From positions 5,904,001 through 5,968,000 of the forward strand of contig OY829540.1 of NCBI GenBank assembly GCA_963691705.1: a DNA stretch of 64,000 nucleotides. Reading direction: 5' to 3'. This DNA is from Viola odorata. Lineage: Eukaryota > Streptophyta > Magnoliopsida > Malpighiales > Violaceae. A program made the position numbers and the translations under genes. Position 1 is the stretch's first letter, and every line of letters begins with the position of its first letter. The notes below the pieces were generated by a model. That model had not been told where the DNA came from, ran no database searches, and saw only the letters and a list, made by a program, of their open reading frames with translations. Below are positions 31,535 to 43,258 of the stretch, in pieces.

Positions 31535-34403
31535 ATGACCAGGAGATCAGCACCCGAATTACTGCCCCTTGATCACGAGCTTGGACGGACCGAAAGAGGA
31601 CTTCGACGACTGGCACGAGGAGGCTCCAACCCTTGTGTCCGGGACCTCGAACGTCTTTTTGACCTAGAAGACAATCCAGACCCCGAGAATTTTCCCCTTG
31701 ATCACCCAGAAGGACCTGATATGAATAATCAGGGTCCCGAAGGGGATATTGTTCCCCCGCTTCCTCCACCGATTCAGACCATCGATGATTTCAATGCCGC
31801 CCCCGAAGCCCCAACCAGTTGCATTGTCTGGCCAGCAGTCCCGAATGACTGGGAACTCAAGTCTGCAACCATGCATCATCTACCACTCTTTCGAGGGCTG
31901 GCCAAGGAGAATCCGCATCGCCACCTACAGCAGCTACACTCCATTTGCGACGCCATGAAGCCTCACAACGTTTCTGTTGAGCATGCCAAGCTTCGTGCCT
32001 TTATGTGGTCCCTCAAGGACGACGCCCTTGACTGGTTTTATGACCTGCGGCCGCAATCTATCAATTCGTGGGCCGAGATGTCTAAAGCTTTCACGGACAA
32101 ATACTACCCCGTGTCCATAGCAATGGTGACCCGAAAGCAGCTCGTATCCATCCTCCAAAAGGATTCGGAAGATCTTGAGCAATACTATGAGCGGTTTAAA
32201 AAGATGCAAGCCCTATGCCCCTCGCATAATCTGTCCGAACATGCCCTCATGCAATACTTTTATGAAGGACTCAACGGTCGGGACAAGGCCTTGTTGAACG
32301 CTGCCGCTAATGGATCCATCACTAGACTCACTCCAGCTGCTGCCAAGGCCACCATCGAACTCATGGCCAAGAACAACCTCCAGCTCAACAACTCCACTAG
32401 CGTTCAAGACGCCCGTTCCGCCGCTATGGAGAATCAACTTGCAGCCATCACAGGCATGTTGCAAAACATGGCTTCGGGACAGCCAGTCCAGGTCAAGGCC
32501 TGCCAGATTTGTCAATTTTCAGACCACCCAACGGATGCTTGCCCATTCATCCCCGATGAGATTCCAGTCAATGCAGCTGGCGGATTCAATGCCCCATATG
32601 GCCAACACCACAATCAAGGTTGGAAGCAACCTAACTATGGATGGAACAACAACCAGCAGGCCGGACCTAGCCATCAGTATGGACAAAACCCATACGGAAA
32701 TCACCCCCCTCCTTTCAACATGCAGGCCTTCAAGCCCAGGCCCAATTTTCAGAATTACCAGTACCAGAGGCAGCCTCCCCCGGACCAGAATTTCACCATG
32801 CCACCACCCCCGAATGAGGACCCTTCCCCCGACAAAAAGAAAATCGCCGAGCTGGAAAAACAGATTCGGACCCTCATGGCCGAAATGAAGGAAGTAAAAA
32901 ATGGAGGGAGATTTCCAGGGCAAACGGAACCTAACCCGAAGCATGAAGCGTGTGCCATGAACCTCCGCAGTGGCCTCGAGATCCCTTCTAGTGTCCACCC
33001 AGGCCCCGAAGCCGATACTGTTATTCCTGGTCCCGAAGTCAATAATACTGCACCACCACCTCCCGAACAACCTACTGACCAGCCCAAGAAGTCCCGATTT
33101 GGCGACGCAGCCCTAGATCACTTCTTCTCCAGCAAGAAGTCTCGCTGTAAGAAGAAGCAGCCCGTTGAGGAGGAAGAATTCTCCCAAGAATTCATAAACA
33201 AAGTCTTCGAACCCCCGTTCCCTCAACGGTTGGTCAAAAAGAAGAAAGAGGAAGAAGATCGGGACATCTTTGAGATGTTTAGCAAGGTTGTCATCAATAT
33301 TCCGCTCCTCAAGGCCATCAAAAACATGCCCCGATATGCTAAGTTTTTGAAACAGCTATGCACCAACAAGAACAAATTCACGGAGGTAAATAGAATCAGT
33401 GTGGGAGCTAATCTGACCGCCCATATCCAGCGAAAAATTCCACCCAAGTGCAAAGACCAGGGAATGTTCACAGTTCCGTGCAAGATCGGGACTATCGAGA
33501 TTGGAAAGGCAATGTGCGATTTGGGAGCCGGAATTAATGTTATGCCCTTGACCATCTACAATGGCCTTGGACTCGGACCCTTGAAGGAAACCACACTAGT
33601 GATCCAACTTGCAGACCGTTCGGTAGTATATCCCAAAGGAATCGTAACGGATGTTCTGGTCCAGATTGGTGAATTCTTATTCCCAGCAGATTTCTATGTT
33701 CTCTCCATGGAAAACCCCACGAACACCAAGTCTTCGGATCTGCTCTTGGGACGTCCCTTCTTGGCTACTGCCCGCGCGAAGATTGACTGCTATGAGGCCT
33801 CGATATCTCTCGAGTTCGACGGGGAAATTATCCGTTTCAACATGCTAGACTCCATGAAGTACCCTCCCGAATTTTCCAGTGTCAACTTTGTTGATATAAT
33901 AGATCCCCTTGTGGAGGAAATTGCTGAACTGAATTCTGTCGAGCCCTTGAAACTGATTCTTGACCGAAGTCTCACCCCCGAATCTCTGCAAGAGATGACA
34001 GCTTCCATCACGGTCCCATCTGAACTATGCACAGTTGCAGCAGCCCTCGAAGAAAATTCTGCTCTAGTGGTTGAACCCCCGAGCGATTCTCCCGAATGCG
34101 CAGATCATGTACGAGTTCCACCATCTCTGGAACAAGCCCCAGACCTCGAACTCAAAACACTGCCCTCACACTTGAAGTATGCATACCTCGGGGAGGGAGA
34201 GTCGCTTCCAGTCATAATTTCCAACAAGTTAGAAGCAGACCAAGAGACTGAGCTCGTAAACCTCCTCCAGGGTTTCAAGAAGGCTATCGGATGGACGATC
34301 GCCGACATCAAGGGACTGTCACCATCCTTATGCACTCACCGCATACATCTTGAAGATGACTCCAAGACAGTGAGACAGCCTCAAAGGCGTTTGAACCCCC
34401 CCC
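31535..34403 (+). pseudogene. Element 2 gag and aspartic protease
   Basis: ATG at 31535 (MTRRSAPELLPLDHELG). The capsid-type retrotransposon gag core is at about residues 110-270 (LPLFRGLAKENPHRHLQQL, DWFYDLRPQSINSWAEMSKA). A CX2CX4HX4C zinc knuckle is near residue 323 (CQICQFSDHPTDAC). A Pro/Gln-rich linker and a short coiled coil (IAELEKQIRTLMAEMKEV) follow, then protease near residue 660-780 with DLGAGINVMP in place of the usual D-S/T-G and LLGRPFLATARAKIDCY. The frame runs without a break into the start of the RT domain, where a run of nine C at 34395-34403 has one base too many and shifts the frame. The gag-pol frame was therefore a single polyprotein before that change. Confidence 0.9.
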
Positions 34404-37061
34404 CTGATGGAGGTGGTCAAGAAAGAGGTCTTGAAGCTGCTCGATGCCGGGGTTATTTACCCCATTTCTGATTCTCCATGGGTTAGCCCAGTTCAGGTGG
34501 TCCCGAAGAAAACTGGCATCACAATCATTCCAGGTCCCGAGGGTCAGCCAATCCCCTCCCGAATCCAGAATGGATGGCGTGTGTGCATTGACTATCGACG
34601 CTTGAACGAAGCCACCCGAAAAGACCATTTCCCACTTCCCTTCATAGATCAGATGCTGGAGCGCCTTGCGGGCAAGACGCATTATTGCTGCCTAGATGGG
34701 TATTCGGGATTCCACCAGATTCTAGTAGCCCTTGAAGACCAGGAGAAAACCACCTTCACGTGCCCCTTCGGGACCTTTGCTTACAGACGCATGCCCTTTG
34801 GGTTATGCAATGCCCCGGCCACGTTCCAGAGGTGCATGGTCAGCATCTTTTCAGAATTTGTAGAAGAATGCATCGAGGTATTCATGGACGACTTCACGGT
34901 CTATGGTAACTCCTTTTCCGAATGCCTCTTGAATTTAAAGAAAATTCTGCAAAGATGTATAGAAACAAACCTTGTTCTTAATTTCGAAAAATGTCATTTC
35001 ATGGTCGATCAAGGACTAATCCTGGGCCACATCGTGTCCCGAAAGGGTATCGAAGTGGACAAGGCCAAAATTCAAGCTATCAAGACCTTGCCTTACCCCT
35101 CGAATATTCGAGACGTGCGTTCTTTTCTTGGGCATGCAGGTTTTTATAGGAGGTTCATCCGGGATTTTTCCAAGATTGCCTAGCCAATGTGCCAATTGCT
35201 ACACAAGGATGTGGACTTCGTATTCGATGACCAGTGCAAGAAGGCATTCGAGACTCTGAAAGCTAAGCTCATTTCTGCTCCTATCATTCGAGCCCCCGAC
35301 TGGACACTCCCGTTCGAAATCATGTGCGACGCAAGCAACCAGGCTTTGGGAGCTGTTCTGGGTCAGAAGAAAGACAAGGAGACTTATGTTATTTATTATG
35401 CCTCCAAGTTGTTGGATCCCGCCCAACAAAACTATACAACAACAGAAAAAGAGCTTCTGGCCATTGTCTATGCCCTTGATAAGTTTCGGCAGTACCTCCT
35501 GGGCACAGAAGTGATAGTGTACTCTGACCACTCCGCTCTTCGATGCCTGCTCAAGAAGACAGACGCAAAACCTAGACTTATCCGCTGGATCCTCCTGCTT
35601 CAAGAGTTCAACCTAGCCATCAAAGATAAAAAAGGGACCGAGAACTGCGTAGCTGATCATTTGAGTCGACTCCCGCATCAAGAAGACGACTCCCAAGTAA
35701 CCATTCGGGAGTCTTTCCCTGATGAGCATTTGTGCTTAGTTGACACGGCCAAGTACCCCTGGTTCACGGACATAGCTAACTATTGTGCCACTGGTGCGCT
35801 TCCAGTCGAGGCCTCGAGTGCAGAACACAACCGAATCCGCAAACAAGCCAAGTATTATGTCTGGGACAGCCCTTACCTATGGAAACATTGTTCAGATCAA
35901 ATCGTTAGGCGCTGTGTCTCCACAGACGAGGTCCCGTCCATCCTCAAGTTCTGCCATTCAACAACGGAAGGGGGACATTTTGCTGCAAAGAAAACCGCAC
36001 TCAAAGTCCTCGAGGCGGGTCTTTACTGGCCCTCCATCTTCAAGGACAGTTATTTATTTTGCGCAACGTGCCCTCGATGCCAAGCCATGGGAAACATCAG
36101 AGCCCGAAACCAAATGCCCTTGACCAGCATCATTGCGTGCGATATTTTCGATATTTGGGGCATTGACTTCATGGGACCGTTCCCGAGTTCATTCGGGCAT
36201 ACGTATATTCTGCTTGCAGTAGATTACGTCTCCAAATGGATCGAAGCCAAGGCCACAAAAACTGACGATTCAAGGGTGGTTGCCGATTTTCTCAGAACAC
36301 ACATCTTTAACCGATTCGGGACCCCTCGAGCTCTCATCAGCGATCGGGGGACTCATTTCTGCAATCGAACAGTCGCTTCGCTACTTAACAAGTATGGAGT
36401 GACTCATCGAGTGTCTACAGCTTACCACCCCCAAACCAATGGGCAAGCTGAGGTCTCGAATCGGGAGATCAAGGCCATCCTCGAGAAAACAGTGAATCAG
36501 TCACGAAAAGATTGGAGTCTCAAGCTAGGGGACGCGCTTTGGGCCTACCGCACCGCATTCAAGACCCCGATCGGCATGACACCATATCGGTTGGTCTATG
36601 GCAAGCCGTGTCACCTTCCTGTCGAAATAGAACACAAGGCCTTTTGGGCACTCAAGAAAGTCAACATGGACTTGAACTTAGCGGGAAAGGAACGCTGTTT
36701 GCAAATTCAAGAGCTTGAAGAGCTTCGGGGGAACGCCTATGAGAATTCCATGATCTACAAGGACAAGACCAAAGCCCAGCACGACAAGCACCTCGTAGTC
36801 AAAAACTTCACCATTGGGCAGAAAGTTTTGCTCTACAACTCCAGACTACGGATTTTTTCGGGCAAGCTCAAGTCCAAATGGTCGGGACCATACCGAATCA
36901 CTGCAGTATTTGATCATGGTGCTGTTGAGATCCAGAATTTGGACAGCGGGGAGCCATTCAAGGTGAACGGTCATCGGTTGAAGCCCTTCTATGAGGGATT
37001 CAAGCCCTCAACTGCAGAAGAAGCAAGGGTCGAGGACCCAACACTCAACACTCCCGAATGA
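34404..37061 (+). pseudogene. Element 2 reverse transcriptase, RNase H and integrase
   Basis: After the C-run the frame continues with VVKKEVLKLLDAGVIYPI and the RT core: VCIDYRRLNEATRKDHFPL, MPFGLCNAPATFQRCM, and catalytic FMDD at 34881-34892. A TAG at 35181-35183 interrupts between KIA and PMCQLL, where relatives have a coding codon. RNase H follows ([53 protein letters not shown]). The integrase HHCC finger is at about 35950-36095 ([15 protein letters not shown]). The DDE core follows ([32 protein letters not shown]). No chromodomain was seen, which agrees with the Athila/Tat branch. The frame ends at a TGA in 37059-37061. Confidence 0.92.
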
Positions 37062-37540
37062 GGACACGACGTCCAGGCCTGGACGATAATCAAGGCCAAG
37101 TGTGGGGACAAGCCCCTGATTTCTAACCCCCTTCCTTTAATTTTCTTATCTCTTACTTCTGCACCCGACATCCTCTTTTCCATCTTCCCAAAACCCATTT
37201 CTTATCTTCCCTAGGTGATTTTAATTAGTTTTGTCCAGACTTATTCCTTTTGTCCATTGGTTTCTTTAGTTTCTTCTATTATTCGAGTCAACTCTAACTT
37301 TTCAAATTTTTTATGTGCACTTTTTATGTTACCTAGGAAAAAAAAATTTCATTTTCGTTGTCCTATCCCCCTTTCATTTAATTTTTATGTTCCCCTCTCT
37401 CCTTTATTTAATGCCTTGTCCCCTTCTTTATTACCCCCATTTAATTACCTCTGATTTTATTCTTATCTCTCCTCTCTCCAACATCCCAAAAGCTGATTTG
37501 CTTTCTCTGATTCCCGTACAGGTGTAAGCGCACGCTGCCC
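37062..37540 (+). other. Spacer between pol and the env-position gene
   Basis: Non-coding and C/T-rich, with AAGTGTGGGGAC at 37098-37109, the first of five GTGTGGGG words in the 3' half. Confidence 0.6.
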
Positions 37541-39778
37541 ATGGCACTTAGCGCCCTCTCCCATCGCGCCACGTGGACAACGGAGGACGAAGCGTCAGTT
37601 CCCGCCTCTCTCTCCACGTTTCCACGCCTGCCACAACCTACTCACCCACGCCACCTAAACCGTCACCCTTCCACGTTACCCAACCGTTACCCAACCAAAC
37701 CCTTTTCAGCTCTCCCAATCAAATCAAAACGCAGCTTTCCCTCTGCTTTCCCAACACAAAACCCTATTCCCTCCCTTATGGCACACACCAGCATTAACCT
37801 CAACAAAAATCCCTCCTCTCACTCTTCTACCCCCACCCCTACTCCTCTCTCCAACCCGAAACAGCCGCACACCATCACCTCCGACCACTCACCCGCCGCC
37901 ACTGAACGGCTCGGATCCACATCCTCTGAGACCACCCTCAACCTAGACGAAGCCCCCCACACCATCCCTCTCCCAGACATGACCAGATCTGGCAAGGTTC
38001 GCCGTGTCCCACCAACCACCACCGCCGGTAGCAAGAAGAGAACGCCTCCCAGCCCGGTCAACTCCGTTCCCCTCGACGTTAAGCCTATCGGCTACGTCAT
38101 CCCGTCCGACACCGACGGTGAGGAGGAACACCAGTCCAGTTCTAGCCTCCGGGAAGCCCGACGGGTGGAGAGAGAGAATGAGGAGCAATTCCCGTGGGAT
38201 TCCGACGACCAGCGAGAGGAGGAGGACGACGGCGGACAAGACGGTGAAGAGGAGGTCGAGCTGACTGAGCGACCAGAAGCGCAGGACGCCCAGGACCCCG
38301 AGCACACTGCTCCCGGTCCCGAGTACATTCCAGAGGGCCCAACTGAGGAGGTCACCAAGGAAGGAGAAGGGGAGATCGACCCACCCCAACCTCCCAGTCC
38401 ACCCCCGAAACCGGCCAGGGGTAAGACCCGAGCCGCTAAGAACGCTCCCAAGCCCCCTGCACCCAAGGCTCAAGCCCCCAAACCTCCGGCCGCTAAGAAA
38501 AGGAAGGCCCCGGCCTCTTCCAAGGGCAAAGCGCCTGCTACTGAGACCCCCCGCAAATCCCAGCGCGTCGAGATAGAGGATGAGGAGTTCGATTCCGCTC
38601 CGGGCTCTCGACCCAGTTACCTGGTAACGGCTAACCTTGAAACTTTCAATGAGCTTTTCATCTTTAACGATAAACCTTCCTTGGATAAGGTACATTTGAT
38701 GAATTTTAAGGGAGTAGCCCCATGCCCTAAGTTAGATATGGAGTTCTATGATAAGATGGGTGTTGGGTCCCGAATTCGGGAGTATATCAGTGGTATCGGG
38801 TGGGAGAGTTTCTTTTATATGGATCAGCCTACTTATCTGGAACTCAGTTTGGAGTTCTTTGCTAGTTTTTGGTATAAGTTTGATCTGTTCAAGCCTAAAG
38901 GTGGGGTAGGTCCCGATTTGTCTGCGAAGGGTTGTGTGAATTTCAGGCTTGCAAGTAAATGGCACCCTCTGTCCCTCAACGACTTCAACGTTTATCTTGG
39001 TTTCGTCAGTCGTGAAGGGACTCAAGAGGCCGCCTATCAAAATGCTCTCACCACCGTTCCTGCTGAATTCAACAATCACAAAGCACTTCGGGAGCTCTCT
39101 GGCCAAGATGAGATCATCTTCGACTCTCGCAATACCAAAGCCCACTGCATTCAAGACCCGGCGCTCCGCATCCTGCAACGCTTCCTGTCCATTGCCCTCG
39201 CGGGTAAATTCGGGACCTCTGGACAGCTTGCCCAAACGAAGTTGTTCTTTCTCTAGGCCATGTACCACAAGAAACGGGTCAATCTTGGATACTAGATCGC
39301 CACCGCTGCTCATAACGTCGCCAATGCTCCCCAGGGTCGCTCTCCTGTTCTTGGATCAGTTGTCACCAGCTTGGCCTCAAAGCTTTACACTTCGACACTT
39401 CGGGAGCTCAATCTGTATCGACACCCGAGTTCCTTCAAGATCCTTGGATTCAAATCTTTGGACGCGATGGAATTTCTCTGTGTCATTAATGGTGTCTTGA
39501 GTTTCCATGCAGGTAACAAGGGTCGGATCGAAGGCAAGTATAGGTACCCAGACCTCTCCAAGCCGTCTGCTGCTCCCGAGCCTCCGTCTAGCAACGCCAC
39601 CACTTCACCAGCCCCGAAACCCGCAGTTGACTCCCGAGTGCCCGACAACATTCCAGCTGACGACACCACGAACCAGCTCCTCCGCCTCATCCTGGAAACC
39701 AATCTTGCAATCCTTCGAGAGATCCAGACTCAAGCGGACGTGCTGATTGCAATGCGCCGTCCTCGTCCTACCCCATGA
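37541..39778 (+). pseudogene. Athila ORF1-type gene in the env position of element 2
   Basis: ATG at 37541 (MALSALSHRATW). The N-terminal half is Ser/Pro/Thr-rich and then strongly acidic (REEEDDGGQDGEEEVEL) and Pro/Ala/Lys-rich (KPPAPKAQAPKPPAAKKRK), predicted disordered and possibly DNA- or RNA-binding. From about 38630 it has the ATHILA ORF-1 type domain (GIGWESFFYMDQPTYLELSL, FRLASKWHPLSLNDFNVYLG). TAG codons at 39254 and 39292 break it; both stand where Trp or Gln would be expected, and the frame then continues to TGA at 39776. No signal peptide or convincing membrane helix was found, so an envelope role is not supported. Its function is unknown. Confidence 0.72.
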
Positions 39779-41411
39779 TCCCGAACAATTTTAATCACTT
39801 TTGCCCCTGCGTGGGCTGGCTATCACTCTTGAACAATTTCCATTCCTGCTTTCATTTTAAACTGCTTTATCTTTTGTCTCCCTTCCGCATTGAGGACAAT
39901 GCGCTGCCTACGTGTGGGGGGGAGTTTAAAAACTGCTAGTATTTATCATTATTATCTTGCTCACATTCTAGCTTAATTTTCCTAAGTTTATGCATGACTT
40001 TCTTTAAAACTTTTTTTCGGATTTTAGCTCAAGGCCTATTTTTGAAAACACCTCAATAATGGACACACACCTGACTTGTGCACATAGAAGAAAAATGCTG
40101 TCCTAGTGAAGGTCCCGAATGATTCATGCTTTGCCTGTTATGCCTTATACCTGCTTCAAGACCTAGACACCAGTAGTCACAACTTAACACCTTGTGAGCA
40201 TTTGAGCCTTCATGCCTATATTTATTGTTTGAGTGAATGCATGACTAGGTATTGGTTGGGCTTGCATGATATCCATGGGTATAGACACATTTAGACATAG
40301 GAAAGCAGTAAAAAGATTAAGTCTTCGCATCACATTATCTTCTCTCATCTTTTCTGTTCTGTTTTCTTTTATTACTCCCGAACCACTTCTTGACCCTCCA
40401 TTCTGACCATTTGAATTTTCGTTGATCTTTCTTTTGGCAGGTGAGCGATGTTGTTGGGCGCACCATCGAGGGCTAGACTAGACAGAAGAAGCAGCAAAAG
40501 CGAAGTGTGGGGGCTCCCGAATACATTCACGGTCCTGAATACTGGCACCAATTCAAGGGCAGACCAAAACGAAAAAACCACTTCCCACCCACAGCAAAAC
40601 ACAAGTGTGGGGAAGTGGAATCAGACATCTGGCCCCCAAAGAAAAGGTCTCATTCCTCAACCAGACCAGCTCTCTTCCTCTCTCTCGGAAAAAAAAAATA
40701 AAAAAAAAAAATATATATATATATAGAAAAACAAAAACAATAAAAGAGAGAGGGAAGAGAGCAAGACAATACTTTCGAAGCCAGAAGAGGAAAATCGGCA
40801 GCCAGCATCCACTCAAGGTCGTGAACCTCGGTCCCGAAACGCAGCAAGGGTCCCCCTCGAAGAAGAAAAGCCTAGTCTAGCCTTCGCTCCAGCAACATTG
40901 TCTCACCATTTGATTCTTTCTTGCCAAGGGAGCATTCCAGGTTTGAGTTGGTTCCACCACCTTCTCATTTCACTTCCTTACCTTCCCTCTTCTCCACTTT
41001 CTCTTCTCGATACGCTCCTTCCATTTCCTCTCATCAATTACTTTCTTTGTTTCCCCTTCTTACCCTTGATGCGAAGTCTTTTGATTGCTAGATTGCCTAT
41101 GCATGTGTCTAATGTACTCGGATTGATATGTAAGCTTGATTTTGTGCCGTGTTATTGCGTACTTGAGTGTTTAAACACCTAGCCTTGTTCATGAGCGTGA
41201 GTGCAAACAGCAATCCATGTGAGGACTGCTGGTTGATAGGCTGATGTGGAAAAATCCATTCTTAAGGGTCGTTATCCTTCTGATTGGATGCAGGTGTATC
41301 TAGGCAGGGCTTGATTTCATTCGGGGTCCCGAATCTTGAGTAGCATGATTTTTCTCTGTGCTATTGTTTGGTGTGTCTGTTCTATTTTGGGGACTGTTTT
41401 AAATTTTGTGA
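39779..41411 (+). other. Element 2 non-coding 3' domain
   Basis: It holds the GAGGAC-loop hairpin at 39886, GTGTGGGG words at 39912, 40505 and 40605, a poly-A/(TA) tract at about 40688-40725, and two stretches similar to element 3 (40243-40309 with 47264-47330; about 41165-41230 with 48485-48545). No credible gene. Confidence 0.65.
39886..39903 (+). promoter_or_regulatory. GAGGAC-loop hairpin, element 2
   Basis: CGCATT-GAGGAC-AATGCG, a perfect 6-bp stem, followed after 8 nt by GTGTGGGG (39912). Counterpart of 15327-15346. Confidence 0.75.
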
Positions 41412-41449
41412 ATGCTCGAGGGCGAGCATTGGGCAGTGTGGGGGCTATT
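41411..41449 (+). promoter_or_regulatory. Element 2 pre-PPT hairpin and polypurine tract
   Basis: AATGCTCG-AGGG-CGAGCATT (41411-41430) is a perfect 8-bp hairpin. Five bases later comes GTGTGGGGG (41436-41444), then the 3' LTR at 41450. Same geometry as 16314-16351. Confidence 0.8.
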
Positions 41450-43172
41450 TGATAGCATGTTTTTATGCATGATTTTCCCTCCACTTTCTCACTTATCTAG
41501 AGCATGATTCTGCTAATTTACCCTTGATTTCATTACTATTGCAGATTCAGGCCTAAAAAGGGAGTTTGTGCTAAAACATGCGTTTTTGGTGCATTTTGAG
41601 CGAATTCCAGTTTCAAGACCAGAAGTCGAGGTCCCGAGCCCAAAGCAGCGTTCAAGGTCCCGAGTCGGATTCCCAGTTCGGGACCCCGAAGGGCAAAGGA
41701 TGTCATTTCCACGTGTCATCCCACCTAAAACGCCCATGTGACTCCTCTGACACTGTTCCTGCGCTCTGCACTGATTACCAAACACCTACCGAACTGACCA
41801 GTTCAGCCTCGAGCTCAGTCCAGACCTGCCAAAGCTGGAGAAATCAGACAGCTTTATGCTTTTCCAGCTTTGTGCTTTAAGGAACATGGATCCACTTCTT
41901 TAGGCTTTCAATTAATGCATTTTGTCCCTAGTTTTAGGCTGAAGATATTTTGTGCTTAGGGCTCTACTATATAAAGAGCATCTAAGCTTAGTTTAGGGGG
42001 ATCTCTTCCGAATTTATAATCAATTAGGATAACTTAGAAGTAGCTTAGACTTCTCTCTAGTTTCTCTCTCTAGCCATTGTTAGCTTCTTCAACATTGCTG
42101 CCGAGCTATAAACGGAATTTTAGTAACAAGTTTTCTTCCCTTACACTATTTAATTACTTGTTATGCTTTCTTTAATCGTTATTTGTTTATCTCTAAGTAT
42201 GAGTAGCTAAATTCCTAGTTCTTGGCAAGGCTGATTCGAGGGTTGCAGGGGCAGATTCGAGGCCTTAATGTGCTTAATATATTCTTGATGCTATATTCAA
42301 CTATTCATCGATTTAATTACATCTTTGCATGATTTAATTTGAGGCCTGATCAACTGAGAATTATCTTGTGTAAATGCTGCCATTTATGTGATGAATACGG
42401 AAGGAAAGTTGCGTGAGCAAGTAGGCATCTGTTTAGTCTTGACTGTGTCAAAGTGGTCTCGAATAGATAGGTTGGGTAGTTGATTAGAGCTGGGTCACGA
42501 GTCCGACAAACTGAGGGACTTTAGCTCTAGATCTGTCTTTTCTTAGCTTCATGGGCAGTTTGAGTATGGCCCTCCCGCATTCGTGCCTGGGGGGATGGCA
42601 AACTGTCAAGACTACCTCATGTGTGGAAACGGGGGGTAGTTTCTCTTAAGAGAAAAGTAGGGGATATCCGGGGAATCTGGTCCCCATGTCATTTCTATGA
42701 CATCTCGAATGGAATACTCTTGAGCTGATGACGATCTGGTCCCGAATGCAACCCAGAATGCCTTTGCCGAGAACACTTTCTCCATCTGATTATTCGTGCT
42801 AATTTCACTCTTGTTCTATTTCACGCCTGTGTTGATACTTCTGCATCTGCTTCTGATTTGTTTCGTTATTTCTAGAATTGTTCACCTATCTACTCATTTT
42901 ACTATTCGGGACCTCGAACGTGACATTCGGGACCCCGAATACTGCTTTCTTAGATAGAATTGTTAGCTCCCGAATTCTGTCTTGGCTAACTCGTTAGCCA
43001 ATTAAAACCCCCCTGATTGTTACTTTTTGTGCATTTCACCCCCGAATACATTCAAGACCTTAGATCAGTCTCTCACAATCCCTGTGTTCGACCCTGACTA
43101 CCACTGTACACTTTATCTCTTGTGCACACACGTTTTCAGGCACTATAAATTTATGTATTTGATTGACAATCA
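41450..43172 (+). repeat. Element 2 3' LTR
   Basis: 1723 bp, nearly identical to 29758-31480. Ends TTGACAATCA, then the CCGAG duplication. Confidence 0.95.
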
Positions 43173-43237
43173 CCGAGCATCTGAAGGTCTCAAATTTCGT
43201 TGCACACTCGCGAATTTTTAAATTTCGAGGCGCGACA
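43173..43237 (+). repeat. Element 3 5' LTR, last segment
   Basis: It resumes with CCGAGCATCTGAAGG and ends GGCGCGACA, matching 53877-53940. Confidence 0.85.
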
Positions 43238-43240
43238 GTT

Positions 43241-43258
43241 TAGCGACTTCACTGGGTA
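43241..43258 (+). promoter_or_regulatory. Element 3 primer binding site (tRNA-Arg-like)
   Basis: TAGCGACTTCACTGGGTA matches 14 of 18 positions of TGGCGACTCCGCTGGGGA, the complement of a plant tRNA-Arg 3' end. That is the primer reported for Ogre-type elements. It starts three bases after the LTR. Confidence 0.6.

Larger units (their letters stand above)
29758..43172 (+). mobile_element. Element 2: young Athila-like Ty3/gypsy retrotransposon
   Basis: Two LTRs of exactly 1723 bp (29758-31480, 41450-43172) start TGATAGCATG and end TTGACAATCA. The duplication is CCGAG (29753-29757, 43173-43177). The empty site survives in the element 3 3' LTR as ACGCCTAGCATCTG near 53874. I could see only three differences between the LTRs (two near 30162/41853, one near 31191/42891). 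A tRNA-Asp primer site, gag-PR-RT-RH-INT, an Athila ORF1-type gene and a PPT are all present. One homopolymer frameshift and three TAG codons break the genes. Confidence 0.93.

Noticed and set aside
34395..34403. Programmed frameshift between gag-PR and RT in element 2
   Set aside because: The slip site is a nine-C homopolymer within the conserved start of the RT domain, and related elements read through in one frame. A one-base insertion (or sequencing error) explains it better.
37943..38695. A 250-codon open frame on the minus strand
   Set aside because: It is antisense to the env-position gene of element 2. It exists because that stretch is GC-rich and repetitive in Pro/Glu codons, and it has no domain.
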